This document shows positions 25,039 to 34,826 of a stretch of 64,000 nucleotides of DNA, piece by piece. How positions within the stretch are numbered: the first letter of the stretch is position 1; the number at the start of each line of letters is the position of its first letter. Position numbers and translations under genes: made by a program. The DNA is from Acidovorax sp. SUPP3334 (GTDB lineage: Bacteria > Pseudomonadota > Gammaproteobacteria > Burkholderiales > Burkholderiaceae_C). The notes beneath the pieces are model-generated. The model did no database searches and was not told the DNA's origin. It saw only the letters and a program-made list of their open reading frames with translations. The DNA is taken from contig NZ_BQXQ01000001.1 in assembly GCF_030159055.1 (NCBI RefSeq), positions 156,143 to 220,142 of the forward strand, written 5' to 3'.

Positions 25039-26490
25039 ATGACAAGTTCTTTCTCCAATTTATCGCTGGCTGAACCGCTGGCACGCGCTGTGGCCGAAAT
25101 GGGCTACGAGTCCATGACTCCCATTCAGGAGCAGGCCATCCCGGTCGTCCTGACCGGCAAAGACGTGATGGGCGCCGCCCAGACGGGCACCGGAAAAACC
25201 GCCGCGTTCTCGCTGCCTTTGCTGCAGCGCCTGCTCAAGCACGAAAACAGTTCGACCTCTCCGGCGCGCCACCCGGTGCGTGCGCTGGTGCTGCTGCCCA
25301 CTCGCGAATTGGCCGATCAGGTGGCCCAGCAGGTCGCCATGTACGCCAAGTACACGAAGCTGCGCAGCATGGTGGTGTTCGGCGGCATGGACATGAAGCC
25401 GCAGACGCTGGAGTTGAAAAAAGGCGTCGAGGTGTTGGTCGCCACGCCCGGACGGCTTCTGGACCACATCGAAGCCAAGAATGCCGTGCTCAACCAGGTC
25501 GAATATGTGGTGCTGGACGAAGCCGACCGCATGCTGGACATCGGCTTTTTGCCAGACCTGCAGCGCATCCTGTCCTATCTGCCGAAGCAGCGCACCACGC
25601 TGCTGTTCAGCGCCACGTTCTCCCCCGAGATCAAGCGGCTGGCCGGCAGCTATTTGCAAGACCCCATCACCATCGAAGTGGCGCGCCCCAACGAAACCGC
25701 GTCCACGGTGGAGCAGCGTTTCTACAGCGCCAATGACGACGACAAGCGCCGCGCCATCCATCAGGTTCTCAAGACACGCGGACTCAAGCAAGCCTTCATC
25801 TTCGTGAACAGCAAGCTGGGCTGCGCCCGCCTGGCGCGAAGCCTCGAGCGCGAGGGCCTCAAGACTGCTGCACTGCACGGCGACAAGAGCCAGGACGAAC
25901 GCCTGAAAGCGCTCGATGCCTTCAAGCAAGGCGAGGTCGATCTGCTGGTGTGCACCGATGTCGCTGCCCGGGGCCTGGACATCAAGGACGTTCCGGCCGT
26001 ATTCAATTTCGACGTGCCGTTCAATGCCGAAGATTACGTGCACCGCATCGGTCGTACGGGTCGCGCGGGCGCTTCCGGCTTGGCCGTCACACTGGTGTCC
26101 AACAGCGATGCGCGCCTGGTGGCGGACATCGAAAAGCTCATCAAGAAGAAGATCGATCTCGAAGCCCTGGAGTACGAGGAAGACCGTCCCCGCGGCCGCA
26201 TCAACGATGGGCAAAGGGCCTGGCGCGAGGATGGCCAGCGCGAAGCCCCTCGCCGCGAGCGCAGCGGCGATTCCCGCGAGCCCCGCAGCAGCTACCGCAC
26301 CGCCCCGGTTGCCCGCGACCCTTTCTTCGACAAACCGTACGAAGTCCCGGCAATCGATGCCGCACCGCATTGGGAGTCGGCGGCCAAGGCCCAACCGGCG
26401 CGCAGCGGTATCTCTGCCAACATCAAGCCCAAACGCAAGGTGGCTGCCCTGTTCAAGGCCGAGGAACAGTCAGAAACTTCATCCCAGTGA
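25039..26490 (+). CDS. rhlE: DEAD-box ATP-dependent RNA helicase RhlE
   Basis: A 483-residue RNA helicase that remodels RNA in ribosome assembly and RNA decay. All motifs are visible: the Q motif (GYESMTPIQEQAIP), Walker A AQTGTGKTAAF, PTRELADQVA, the DEAD box VLDEADRMLDIGF, SAT, the domain-2 motif ARGLDIKDVP and HRIGRTGRAG. After about residue 375 comes a basic, Arg-rich tail (RPRGRINDGQRAWREDG, then RREREGD-like segments) of the kind that binds RNA in RhlE proteins. The ATG at 25039 starts directly at the SSFSNLSLAEPL sequence typical of the family. It converges with apaH. Confidence 0.93.
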   Translation: MTSSFSNLSLAEPLARAVAEMGYESMTPIQEQAIPVVLTGKDVMGAAQTGTGKTAAFSLPLLQRLLKHENSSTSPARHPVRALVLLPTRELADQVAQQVAMYAKYTKLRSMVVFGGMDMKPQTLELKKGVEVLVATPGRLLDHIEAKNAVLNQVEYVVLDEADRMLDIGFLPDLQRILSYLPKQRTTLLFSATFSPEIKRLAGSYLQDPITIEVARPNETASTVEQRFYSANDDDKRRAIHQVLKTRGLKQAFIFVNSKLGCARLARSLEREGLKTAALHGDKSQDERLKALDAFKQGEVDLLVCTDVAARGLDIKDVPAVFNFDVPFNAEDYVHRIGRTGRAGASGLAVTLVSNSDARLVADIEKLIKKKIDLEALEYEEDRPRGRINDGQRAWREDGQREAPRRERSGDSREPRSSYRTAPVARDPFFDKPYEVPAIDAAPHWESAAKAQPARSGISANIKPKRKVAALFKAEEQSETSSQ

Positions 26491-26595
26491 GAGGCGTCTT
26501 CAGGCCAGGATGACCTAGCTTGAATGATAAGGGGATGACAGAACAGAGTCGTGCGCCGTGCCGTGCGCACTGTCTGTTGGCCATGGTCCAGCTGC

Positions 26596-27441
26596 TCAGG
26601 CACCGGGTTGTTGCGCTTCCTCGCACTGAACGTGGCAGTGCTCTCGCTCGGAGAGCGTGCTGCCGAACCTGACCGCGCTGAGGCAGCCTCCCCAGACGCA
26701 CCCCGTGTCCAGCCCCAGCAGGTCCGGTCGGTTCATCCAGCCCAAGGTGGACCAATGCCCGAACGTCACCAGCGTGTCCTGGGTTTTCCGTTGCGGGGCG
26801 TCGAACCACGGGACCAAGCCCGCTGGCGCTGAATTGGCACTTTCGCTGCTTTCGAAGTCCATGACCCCCGCGGGCGTGCAAAAACGCAGTCGAGTCAGCG
26901 CATTGACGATGACGCGCAAGCGGTTCGTTCCGGTCAGTGAGTTATCCCAACGATCGGGCGTATTGCCATACATCGCGTGGAGAAAATCCCGCAGCTGCGG
27001 TCCCTGCAAGACATCTTGCACTTCGCCCGCATAGGCCAGCGCATCCTCGATCGACCACGACGGCAAAACGCCAGCATGCACCATGAGCAGGGTCTCGCCA
27101 GCATGCACATGCGCACGGGCGAGCGGCTGCTGCCTGAGCCATTCGAGCAACCGCTCACTGTCTGGTGCTTTTAGAACCTGCTCCAGCGTGTCGCGGCGGG
27201 AGGATTTGCGTGCGCCGTGGGCGGCGGCCAATAAATGCAGATCGTGATTGCCCAGTAAACTCCGCAGGCTGTCTCCCGCCTGCATGCAACGGCGCAGCAC
27301 GGCGGCAGAGGCGGGCCCCCGGTTCACCAGATCGCCCAATAGATAAACCGTATCCCGGCTGGGCGAGAAACCAATGTGGTCGAGCAGGCTCTGCAATGCA
27401 GTGTCGCAGCCTTGAATATCCCCGATGCAGTAGAGCGCCAT
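26596..27441 (-). CDS. apaH: Bis(5'-nucleosyl)-tetraphosphatase, symmetrical
   Basis: Splits Ap4A into two ADP and acts as an RNA decapping enzyme for Np4-capped transcripts. The 281-residue chain shows the metallophosphoesterase motifs in order: GDIQGC (residues 7-12), LLGDLVNRGP (about 35-44), LLGNHDLHLLA (about 63-73) and a later MVHAGVLPSW. Length is normal for ApaH. The ATG at 27441 is the only sensible start because the first metal motif follows six residues later. It is a single gene, convergent with rhlE. Confidence 0.95.
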   Translation of the reverse strand: MALYCIGDIQGCDTALQSLLDHIGFSPSRDTVYLLGDLVNRGPASAAVLRRCMQAGDSLRSLLGNHDLHLLAAAHGARKSSRRDTLEQVLKAPDSERLLEWLRQQPLARAHVHAGETLLMVHAGVLPSWSIEDALAYAGEVQDVLQGPQLRDFLHAMYGNTPDRWDNSLTGTNRLRVIVNALTRLRFCTPAGVMDFESSESANSAPAGLVPWFDAPQRKTQDTLVTFGHWSTLGWMNRPDLLGLDTGCVWGGCLSAVRFGSTLSEREHCHVQCEEAQQPGA

Positions 27442-27621
27442 CGCCGTCCCAATGTGTGTAAACCCGCATTGTGACGCGCCGCCATCGGCGCAAGGTAATG
27501 AAAAGGCGCAGCGAGCCCTTCCTGGTTCAAGCGCGCTCTTCGAGATGGTCCTTGTGGCAGAGTTCCATGAAATGCAAAAATTCGGCGATTCAATGGATGG
27601 GGGATTGATTTTCTATTTTTT

Positions 27622-27650
27622 CCTGCACGATATTAAAAGCTCCCTATAAT
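27622..27650 (+). promoter_or_regulatory. Promoter of the H-NS gene
   Basis: TATAAT at 27645-27650 is a perfect -10 hexamer inside an AT-rich stretch; the best -35 at a 17-base spacing (CCTGCA, 27622-27627) is poor. The start codon follows 33 bases later. Confidence 0.6.
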
Positions 27651-27683
27651 GCAGCCTTCGATATTAATCACTACATCACTACC

Positions 27684-27974
27684 ATGAGCACTAGCTACAA
27701 AGACCTGCTGAAACAACGTGAAGAACTTGAGCAGCAAATTAGCGAAGCGCGCCGCCGTGAATTGTCTGACGCCATCAATCAGGTTCGCAATCTGGTGGCC
27801 GAGTATGGTTTGACCGCCCAGGATGTGTTTCCCGCAGGACGCGCTCGCAGCGCTAGCGCTGGCGTCAAGGTCGCTCCCAAATACCGCGATCCTGCCACCG
27901 GCCAGACATGGACGGGCCGTGGCAAGGCGCCTAAGTGGATTCAAAACCAAGACCGCGAGCAATTCGCGATTTAA
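27684..27974 (+). CDS. H-NS family nucleoid-associated protein
   Basis: A 96-residue DNA-binding protein that silences AT-rich and foreign genes. Residues 1-45 form the coiled-coil oligomerisation region (YKDLLKQREELEQQISEARR), followed by a basic linker, and the C-terminal domain KYRDPATGQTWTGRGKAPKW (residues about 66-85) is the beta-proteobacterial H-NS/MvaT-like DNA-binding motif with the GRGKAPKW core. It has its own -10 hexamer and a strong terminator, so it is monocistronic. The short length is normal for Burkholderiales copies. Confidence 0.93.
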   Translation: MSTSYKDLLKQREELEQQISEARRRELSDAINQVRNLVAEYGLTAQDVFPAGRARSASAGVKVAPKYRDPATGQTWTGRGKAPKWIQNQDREQFAI

Positions 27975-28481
27975 TTCGCGCATTGCTCATTCCTCGGAGC
28001 AGGCACGCCCGATGCGTTGCCTGAGCCCGATGCCGTTCACTGATCGGCAATCACAGCCCGCTTTGGCGGGCTGTTTTCATAGCCATAAATACTTCACAAA
28101 CGCGGACATGAAGTGGAATGCCTTTTCAGTGCCTTGCATATCGCCGCCATTGCATCTCTCTTTGGAGAATCGGCAATCCGGGTTGATTAGCGATGGCTAT
28201 GGCTGAGTAGGATTCCTGGGAAAGTTCCCGAACCAAATCGCGAATAAAAATCAAAATTCCACAGGGTGGTATTTTGTTGGTGGTTTTGGCACTAATGAAT
28301 ATGTTTTGCACCAGCTGCAAAAGTATTCCCACCCTGTAGGACGGCAGCGCTCGCAGCGGTTGGTGTTTTCTGCAGACGCATCATTCGATGTCAGCGCGCT
28401 TCGCCATTGATTACCCCACGATTGCATCGATGGGTAGGACTGCCAGAATAGGCGCTCTCGTCCCCACAGGAGTCGCACTAC
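27975..28481. other. Non-coding gap between H-NS gene and acnA
   Basis: 507 bases without a convincing gene. It contains the H-NS terminator at 28055-28077 and, closer to acnA, a relatively AT-rich stretch (28200-28320) that probably carries the acnA promoter, although I cannot pick a clear hexamer pair. The small open frames here have no ribosome binding sites or recognisable products. Confidence 0.6.
28055..28077 (+). terminator. Rho-independent terminator of the H-NS gene
   Basis: AGCCCGC (28055-28061), loop TTTG and GCGGGCT (28066-28072) make a perfect 7-bp stem followed by GTTTTC. It lies 80 bases after the H-NS stop codon. Confidence 0.85.
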
Positions 28482-31397
28482 ATGGCCTCGATGTCACCCC
28501 CAGTTCTCCGCCACGCTTTCGCATCCACCCTGAAGAGTTTGACGACCGGGTCCGGCAAAAGTGGAAAGTTCTATTCGCTTCCGGCCCTTGCCAAGCAATT
28601 CCCGACGGTGAAGCGCCTGCCGGTTTCGATCCGCATCGTTTTGGAGTCGGTTTTGCGCAATTGCGATGGCAGAAAGGTCGCGGCGGAACATGTGGAGCAG
28701 TTGTCGCGGTGGCAGCCCGTGGCGGATCGCAAGGACGAGATTCCCTTCGTCGTGTCTCGTGTGGTGCTGCAGGATTTCACGGGCGTGCCTTTGCTGGCCG
28801 ACTTGGCGGCGATGCGCAGCGTGGCCCAGCGCCTGGGCAAGAAGCCCAAGAAAATCGAGCCGCTGGTTCCGGTGGATCTCGTGGTCGACCACTCGATCAT
28901 GGTCGATTACTACGGCACGAAAAAAGCGCTGGACCTGAACATGAAGCTCGAGTTCCAGCGCAACCGCGAGCGCTACGAATTCATGAAATGGGGCATGCAG
29001 GCCTTCGACACCTTCGGCGTGGTGCCGCCAGGGTTCGGCATCGTCCACCAGGTCAACCTGGAATATCTGGCGCGTGGCGTGCACAAGGGCGACGGCGACG
29101 TGTACTACCCCGATACGCTGGTCGGGACCGATAGCCATACGACGATGATCAACGGCATCGGCGTGGTGGGTTGGGGCGTGGGCGGCATCGAGGCCGAAGC
29201 GGCCATGCTGGGCCAGCCGGTTTACTTCCTCACCCCGGACGTGGTGGGGTTCGAGCTGACCGGCCAGTTGCGCGAAGGTGTCACCGCCACCGACCTGGTA
29301 TTGACGGTGACCGAGATCCTGCGCCAGCACAAGGTGGTGGGGAAGTTCGTGGAATTCTTCGGGGAAGGCACCCGCACGCTTTCGCTGCCCGATCGCGCCA
29401 CCATCGGCAACATGGCGCCCGAATATGGCGCGACGATGGGTTTCTTTCCCGTCGATGAAAAGACGATCGAATACTTCAGGGGCACCGGGCGCACGCAGGG
29501 TGAGATCGAGTTCTTCGAAGCCTACTTCCGCGCACAGGGCCTGTTCGGCGTGCCCTTGGCGGGCGAGATCGACTATTCCAAGGTGGTGCGCTTGAACCTG
29601 GGCGACGTCACGCCCAGCCTGGCTGGTCCCAAGCGCCCGCAGGACCGCATCGAACTGGGCAAGGTCAGCAGCGATTTCGTCACGCTGTTCAGCAAGCCGG
29701 CAGGAGAAAACGGCTTCAACCGCCCCGCCGAACTGCTGCACACGCGTCACCACATACACCGGGGTGACGAAAGCGTGAGCGAGGCCGTGCCGGCGGAAAA
29801 ACCCGCACCGGCAGGCGGCCCGCGCTTTCTGGTCGAGATGGAGCACAACAAACCGCCCCTGGCCGTCACCCATGCGGACGCGGTCGTGCGCCTGCCTTCC
29901 AAGGGGTCGGACCCCACCATCGGCAACGGCGATGTGCTGATTGCGGCCATCACCAGCTGCACCAACACGTCCAATCCGAGCGTGCTGCTGGCGGCCGGGC
30001 TGCTGGCCAAGAAAGCGGTGGAGGCCGGACTGAAGGTGCAGCCGCACATCAAGACCTCGCTCGCTCCGGGCTCGCGCATCGTGACCGAATACCTGACGGA
30101 AACCGGCTTGCTGCCGTACCTTGAAAAGCTGGGGTTCGCGCTGGCCGGCTACGGGTGTACGACCTGCATCGGCAACGCCGGCGATCTGGCGCCCGAACTG
30201 AACGAGGCCATCACCAGCAACGATCTGGTCTGTGCCGCCGTGCTGTCGGGCAACCGCAATTTCGAGGCGCGCATCCACCCCAACATCAAGGCCAACTTCC
30301 TGGCCAGCCCGCCGCTGGTCGTGGCCTACGCCATCGCCGGGACGGTGATGCGCGATCTGATGACGCAGCCCGTGGGCAAGGGCAAAGGCGGGCGCGACGT
30401 GTACCTGGGCGACATCTGGCCGACCAGCGATGAAATCAACGCGCTGATGCGCTTCGCCATGAACGGCAAGGCGTTCCGCGACAACTACGGCAAGGTCAAG
30501 ACCGATCCAGGCGCGCTGTGGAACAACATCAAGGGCGTGACGGGCGATACCTACAACTGGCCCGCCAGCACCTACATCGCCGAGCCGCCGTTCTTCGCGA
30601 AGTTCACCTTGCAAGCGCAGGCGCGGCCCGACGGTGCCGATGGTTCCAAGGTATCCGAGGCGGTGGTGGGCGCGCGGATCATGGCGCTTTTCGGCGACTC
30701 GATCACCACCGACCACATTTCGCCCGCTGGCTCCATCAAGGAGACTTCGCCGGCAGGGCAGTGGCTGCTGCACAACGGCGTGATGAAGCAGGACTTCAAC
30801 AGCTATGGCGCGCGCCGTGGCAACCACGACGTGATGATGCGCGGCACCTTCGCCAACGTGCGCATCAAGAACCTGATGATTCCCGCCACTGCGGACGGAT
30901 CGCGCGAAGAGGGCGGGGTGACCTTGTTCCAGAACGACGGGCCGCTGCAGGGCACGAAGATGTTCATCTTCGATGCTGCCATGAAGTACATCGCCGAAGA
31001 CACGCCCACCGTGATCTTCGCGGGCGAGGAATATGGCACGGGCTCCAGCCGCGACTGGGCCGCCAAGGGCACGCAATTGCTGGGCATCAAGGCCGTGGTG
31101 GCCAAGAGCTTCGAGCGCATCCATCGCTCCAACCTGGTGGGCATGGGCGTTCTGCCGCTGCAGTTCAAGTCGGGCGACTCCTGGGAATCATTGGGGCTGA
31201 CCGGCAAGGAGACCATCGACGTGGTTCCCGACCCGGCACTGACACCGCAAAGCGATGCGCTTTTGACGATCCAACGGGCCGACGGCTCACGCCAGCAGGT
31301 CACCGTCACGCTGCGCATCGATACGCCGATCGAGGTGGACTATTACCGCGCTGGCGGCATTCTTCCGTACGTGCTGCGTCAACTGTTGAGCGCTTGA
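28482..31397 (+). CDS. acnA: Aconitate hydratase A
   Basis: Isomerises citrate to isocitrate in the TCA cycle using a [4Fe-4S] cluster. The 971-residue chain carries the IRP/AcnA signatures: [30 protein letters not shown], the cluster cysteines in [12 protein letters not shown] and [13 protein letters not shown], and the substrate-binding swivel motif [15 protein letters not shown] near the C-terminus. It is longer than E. coli AcnA; about 45 extra residues sit around 405-450 ([20 protein letters not shown] and a Pro/Glu-rich stretch), probably a surface loop between domains. The ATG at 28482 is preceded by AGGAG at a 9-base distance; the second ATG nine bases on is less well placed. Confidence 0.93.
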   Translation: MASMSPPVLRHAFASTLKSLTTGSGKSGKFYSLPALAKQFPTVKRLPVSIRIVLESVLRNCDGRKVAAEHVEQLSRWQPVADRKDEIPFVVSRVVLQDFTGVPLLADLAAMRSVAQRLGKKPKKIEPLVPVDLVVDHSIMVDYYGTKKALDLNMKLEFQRNRERYEFMKWGMQAFDTFGVVPPGFGIVHQVNLEYLARGVHKGDGDVYYPDTLVGTDSHTTMINGIGVVGWGVGGIEAEAAMLGQPVYFLTPDVVGFELTGQLREGVTATDLVLTVTEILRQHKVVGKFVEFFGEGTRTLSLPDRATIGNMAPEYGATMGFFPVDEKTIEYFRGTGRTQGEIEFFEAYFRAQGLFGVPLAGEIDYSKVVRLNLGDVTPSLAGPKRPQDRIELGKVSSDFVTLFSKPAGENGFNRPAELLHTRHHIHRGDESVSEAVPAEKPAPAGGPRFLVEMEHNKPPLAVTHADAVVRLPSKGSDPTIGNGDVLIAAITSCTNTSNPSVLLAAGLLAKKAVEAGLKVQPHIKTSLAPGSRIVTEYLTETGLLPYLEKLGFALAGYGCTTCIGNAGDLAPELNEAITSNDLVCAAVLSGNRNFEARIHPNIKANFLASPPLVVAYAIAGTVMRDLMTQPVGKGKGGRDVYLGDIWPTSDEINALMRFAMNGKAFRDNYGKVKTDPGALWNNIKGVTGDTYNWPASTYIAEPPFFAKFTLQAQARPDGADGSKVSEAVVGARIMALFGDSITTDHISPAGSIKETSPAGQWLLHNGVMKQDFNSYGARRGNHDVMMRGTFANVRIKNLMIPATADGSREEGGVTLFQNDGPLQGTKMFIFDAAMKYIAEDTPTVIFAGEEYGTGSSRDWAAKGTQLLGIKAVVAKSFERIHRSNLVGMGVLPLQFKSGDSWESLGLTGKETIDVVPDPALTPQSDALLTIQRADGSRQQVTVTLRIDTPIEVDYYRAGGILPYVLRQLLSA

Positions 31398-31484
31398 GCA
31401 AGGGGTCATGCGGACACCGGAGCGGCGGCCCGATACACTTGTGACGATATGTTCAGGTAAGTCGCGCAGAGGTACCCCGCCGCC

Positions 31485-34400
31485 ATGACGTTCCCATCCC
31501 AACGCCCGGTCACACGAGCCATCGTGCGGGCGCTTTTGTCGGAAGCGCCCGCAGTCACGCTCATGCTGGTGGTGGCGGTGTTGGCGTTGCTGCTGGTGCC
31601 CGTGGTCCAGCTGCTGGGGCCGGGGTTGCAAGGGCTGCATGGCCTGGAGCCTTTTCTCGACATGGTGGTGGTGCTGATCGGCCTGCTGGCCGTGGCGGTG
31701 TCGCTGCACATGCTCGACGACAGCCAGCAGGGCCGCGCCAACGTGCTGGTGGCCGGGCTGGCCACGGCGGCGGTCTGCAATTTCCTGCACTCGGTCTTGC
31801 TCCACCAGATGGAGAACATGGGTTTCCTGGCGCGAGAGGACGTCTCTGCCTATTTCGGTTGGCTGGCCCGTGCGGCCGAAGCGCTGACTTTGCTGCTGTT
31901 CGCCCTGAGGGTGTCTGCGCGTGGCCCGGGCCGGGCCTGGGCGGTCGGGTCCGCGGGGGTGTCTCTGGTATTGGTGTGGTCCGCTTCCAGCGGCCTGCCC
32001 GAGCAGCTTGCCCTGGCCCATGACGATCCGGTCACGATGGTGGCGAACGGGCTGCTGGGCGCCATCCTGGCGTTTGCCGCGTGGTCGATGTACCGGTTGG
32101 ACCGCAATGCGCCGGCCGGGCGGGGCAAGGGGCGCCGGCGCATCATGGCCAGCGCGGCCACGGCGCTGGCGGCGGCTGAATTTTCCATGCTGATCTATCC
32201 GCTGCATCCGCTGTTCGTGGACACCTTCGCCCATGCGCTGCGGGTGCTGGGTTATGCGCTGATGTTCCAGGCCGTGTTCATCGCCGGCATTCGCATGCCG
32301 TTTTCCCGGGTGCGGGAGGCCGAGGCCCGCCTGCGCGAGAGCGAAGGCCGGCTGCAGCTGCTGGGCCGTAACCTGCCCGACAGCGTGCTGTACCAGCGGG
32401 TGCGCGAAGCGGACGGCCGATGGCATTTCGTGCACATGGGCGACGCCATCGAGCGCCTGAACGGCATTCCCGCCGAAGACGTGGTGAAGGACGCCACGCT
32501 GTTCTTCGAGCAGATGGCGCCCGAGGACCGGCTGGCCTGCGCAGCGTCCGACGAGGCCTCCTACCGCGCGATGGAAGTCGGCGAAGCCGTCGTCCGCATG
32601 CGGCGCGCGGATGGGCAGTGGCGCTGGATGCGGATGAGCTCCACCCCGCGCCCGCTGGACAAGGGCCGCGTGATCTGGGACGGCGTGCTCACCGACGTCA
32701 CCGAGCAGCGCGAAGCGCAGGACCTGAGCCGTGCGCACGAAGTGCAGTTGGCCAGCCTGCTGAGCCATCTGCCGGGCGGCGTCTCGCGCCTGGACCGCGA
32801 CCTGCGCATCGTCTATATCAACCCCTCCCAGGCGCACTGGCTGCGGCGCACCGTCGAGGAGCTGCAAGGCCAGCGCATCGCGGATGTGCTGCCCGACGAT
32901 CTGATGAAGCCCATCCAGCCGCATTTCGACCGCGCGCTGCGGGGTGAGACCGTGGTGTTCGAGCACCGCATTCCCAAGAGCCATGGCGCCCAGTTCTGGC
33001 ACACCACGCTGGTGCCAGAAATCTCGGCCGATGGCCGCACCGTGGCCGTGGTGGTGTTCGCCTTCGACCTGACCGAGCAAAAGCGCATGGCGCTCGAACT
33101 CACACAGCAGCGCACCCGGCTGGCCAGCCTGGTGAGCGCGATTCCCGACGTGGTGTTCCTCAAGGATGCCAACGGCTGCTATCTGTCGTGCAACCCCGTG
33201 TTCGAACGCTTCATCGGGCGGCGCGAGCGCGACATCATCGGCCTGTCCGACGACGAACTCATGCCGGCAGTGGAGGCGCAGCGCGTGCGCCAGCTCGACC
33301 AGCGGGCCATGGCCGCATGGCAGCCCCTCGTGTATGAAGAAACGCTCACCTTCAAGGAAGACGGGTACGAGGGGTATTTCGAAACCATCAAGACGCCCAT
33401 CCGCGATCTGCACGGCCACGTCACCGGGCTGCTGGGCGTGTGCCGCGACATCACCGACCGCAAAAAGGCCGAGCAGCAGATCGAGTTGCTGGCGTTCTTC
33501 GATGCGCTCACCGGCCTGCCCAACCGCCGGCTGCTGCTGGACCGCCTGCAGCGCGCCAGCGCGGCCTGCCAGCGCAGCGGCCAGTTGGGTGCGCTGCTGT
33601 TCATCGACCTGGACAACTTCAAGGATTTGAACGACACGCTGGGCCACGACATGGGCGACCAGTTGCTGGCGCAGGTGGCCACGCGCCTGGTGTCCTGCGT
33701 GCGAGCGACAGACACCGTCGCGCGCTTCGGCGGCGATGAGTTCGTGGTCATGCTGGAGAACCTCGATGTCGACCTGACCGAAGCGGCCACCCAGGCCGAG
33801 CACGTGGCCGACAAGCTGCTGCAGCAGCTCAACCAGCCTTTCATGCTGGGCACGCAGCAGCACTACAGCACGCCGAGCATCGGCATCACGCTGTTCGGCG
33901 ACCAGACCCGCAGCGTGGACGAACTGCTCAAGCGCGCCGATCTGGCCATGTACCAGGCCAAGGCGGAAGGCCGCAACACGCAGCGCTTCTTCGATCCCGA
34001 GATGCAGGCCCAGGTGCATGCGCGTTCGCACCTCGAAGCCGATCTGCGCCAGGGCCTGGCGCGGCAGGAGCTGGCCGTGCATTACCAGCCCATCGTGGAC
34101 CACCGCACGCAGCTGTGCGGGGCCGAGGCCCTCGTGCGTTGGCGCCACCCCGAGCGCGGCATGATCAGCCCCGCCGACTTCATTCCGCTGGCCGAGCAGA
34201 CCGGCCTCATCCTGCCGCTGGGCCGCTTCGTGCTGGAATCGGCCTGCCAGCAACTCGTGCGATGGGCGCGGCATCCCGAGACCGAACGCCTGACCATCGC
34301 CGTCAACGTGAGCGCGCGGCAGTTCCGGCAGCCGGCCTTCGCGGCCGAGGTGCTGGAAACCCTGCAGCGCACCGGCGCCAACCCGCAGCGGCTCAAGCTC

Positions 34401-34826
34401 GAATTGACGGAAAGCCTTCTGCTGGGCGACATCGAAGACGCCATCCAGCGCATGGCCCAGCTCAAAAAGCAGGGCGTGGGCTTTTCGCTGGACGACTTCG
34501 GCACCGGCTATTCGTCGCTCAGCTATTTGAAGCGCCTGCCGCTGGACCAGGTGAAGATCGACCAGAGCTTCGTGCGCGATGTGCTCACCGATCCCAACGA
34601 CGCGGCCATCGTGCGCACCATCCTCGCGCTGGCCAAGAGCCTCGATCTGCAGGTGGTCGCCGAGGGCGTGGAAACCGCGGGCCAGCTGACCTTCCTGAAA
34701 CTGCACGGTTGCGAAGGCTTTCAGGGCTACCTGTTCGGGCGGCCGAGCATCGTGGCGCAGTTCGAGCGCGACCAGCAACTGCCCGGCGATCTGCCTGAGT
34801 CCGCCGCCGAGGTCACTGCGGCATGA
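31485..34826 (+). CDS. Membrane-bound PAS-GGDEF-EAL protein (c-di-GMP turnover)
   Basis: A protein of 1113 residues. The first 265 residues hold about eight membrane segments forming a sensory membrane domain (MASE-like). Three PAS domains follow, starting near residues 285, 418 and 541. GGDEF spans about 665-835 with ARFGGDEFVVML near 748 and the RATD inhibitory-site motif five residues before it. EAL spans about 860-1095 with GAEALVRWRHP, SLDDFGTGYSSLSY, VKIDQSF and VVAEGVE all intact. It can therefore potentially make and break cyclic di-GMP; which activity dominates cannot be told. Its stop overlaps the start of the next GGDEF-EAL gene (ATGA). Confidence 0.9.
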   Translation: MTFPSQRPVTRAIVRALLSEAPAVTLMLVVAVLALLLVPVVQLLGPGLQGLHGLEPFLDMVVVLIGLLAVAVSLHMLDDSQQGRANVLVAGLATAAVCNFLHSVLLHQMENMGFLAREDVSAYFGWLARAAEALTLLLFALRVSARGPGRAWAVGSAGVSLVLVWSASSGLPEQLALAHDDPVTMVANGLLGAILAFAAWSMYRLDRNAPAGRGKGRRRIMASAATALAAAEFSMLIYPLHPLFVDTFAHALRVLGYALMFQAVFIAGIRMPFSRVREAEARLRESEGRLQLLGRNLPDSVLYQRVREADGRWHFVHMGDAIERLNGIPAEDVVKDATLFFEQMAPEDRLACAASDEASYRAMEVGEAVVRMRRADGQWRWMRMSSTPRPLDKGRVIWDGVLTDVTEQREAQDLSRAHEVQLASLLSHLPGGVSRLDRDLRIVYINPSQAHWLRRTVEELQGQRIADVLPDDLMKPIQPHFDRALRGETVVFEHRIPKSHGAQFWHTTLVPEISADGRTVAVVVFAFDLTEQKRMALELTQQRTRLASLVSAIPDVVFLKDANGCYLSCNPVFERFIGRRERDIIGLSDDELMPAVEAQRVRQLDQRAMAAWQPLVYEETLTFKEDGYEGYFETIKTPIRDLHGHVTGLLGVCRDITDRKKAEQQIELLAFFDALTGLPNRRLLLDRLQRASAACQRSGQLGALLFIDLDNFKDLNDTLGHDMGDQLLAQVATRLVSCVRATDTVARFGGDEFVVMLENLDVDLTEAATQAEHVADKLLQQLNQPFMLGTQQHYSTPSIGITLFGDQTRSVDELLKRADLAMYQAKAEGRNTQRFFDPEMQAQVHARSHLEADLRQGLARQELAVHYQPIVDHRTQLCGAEALVRWRHPERGMISPADFIPLAEQTGLILPLGRFVLESACQQLVRWARHPETERLTIAVNVSARQFRQPAFAAEVLETLQRTGANPQRLKLELTESLLLGDIEDAIQRMAQLKKQGVGFSLDDFGTGYSSLSYLKRLPLDQVKIDQSFVRDVLTDPNDAAIVRTILALAKSLDLQVVAEGVETAGQLTFLKLHGCEGFQGYLFGRPSIVAQFERDQQLPGDLPESAAEVTAA

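Noticed and set aside
28251..28340. Sigma-54 promoter before acnA
   Set aside because: A TGGCAC is present, but the following TTGC is too far away for the fixed spacing of a sigma-54 site.
28494..31124. 876-codon minus-strand open frame
   Set aside because: It is antisense to acnA, whose motifs are unambiguous.
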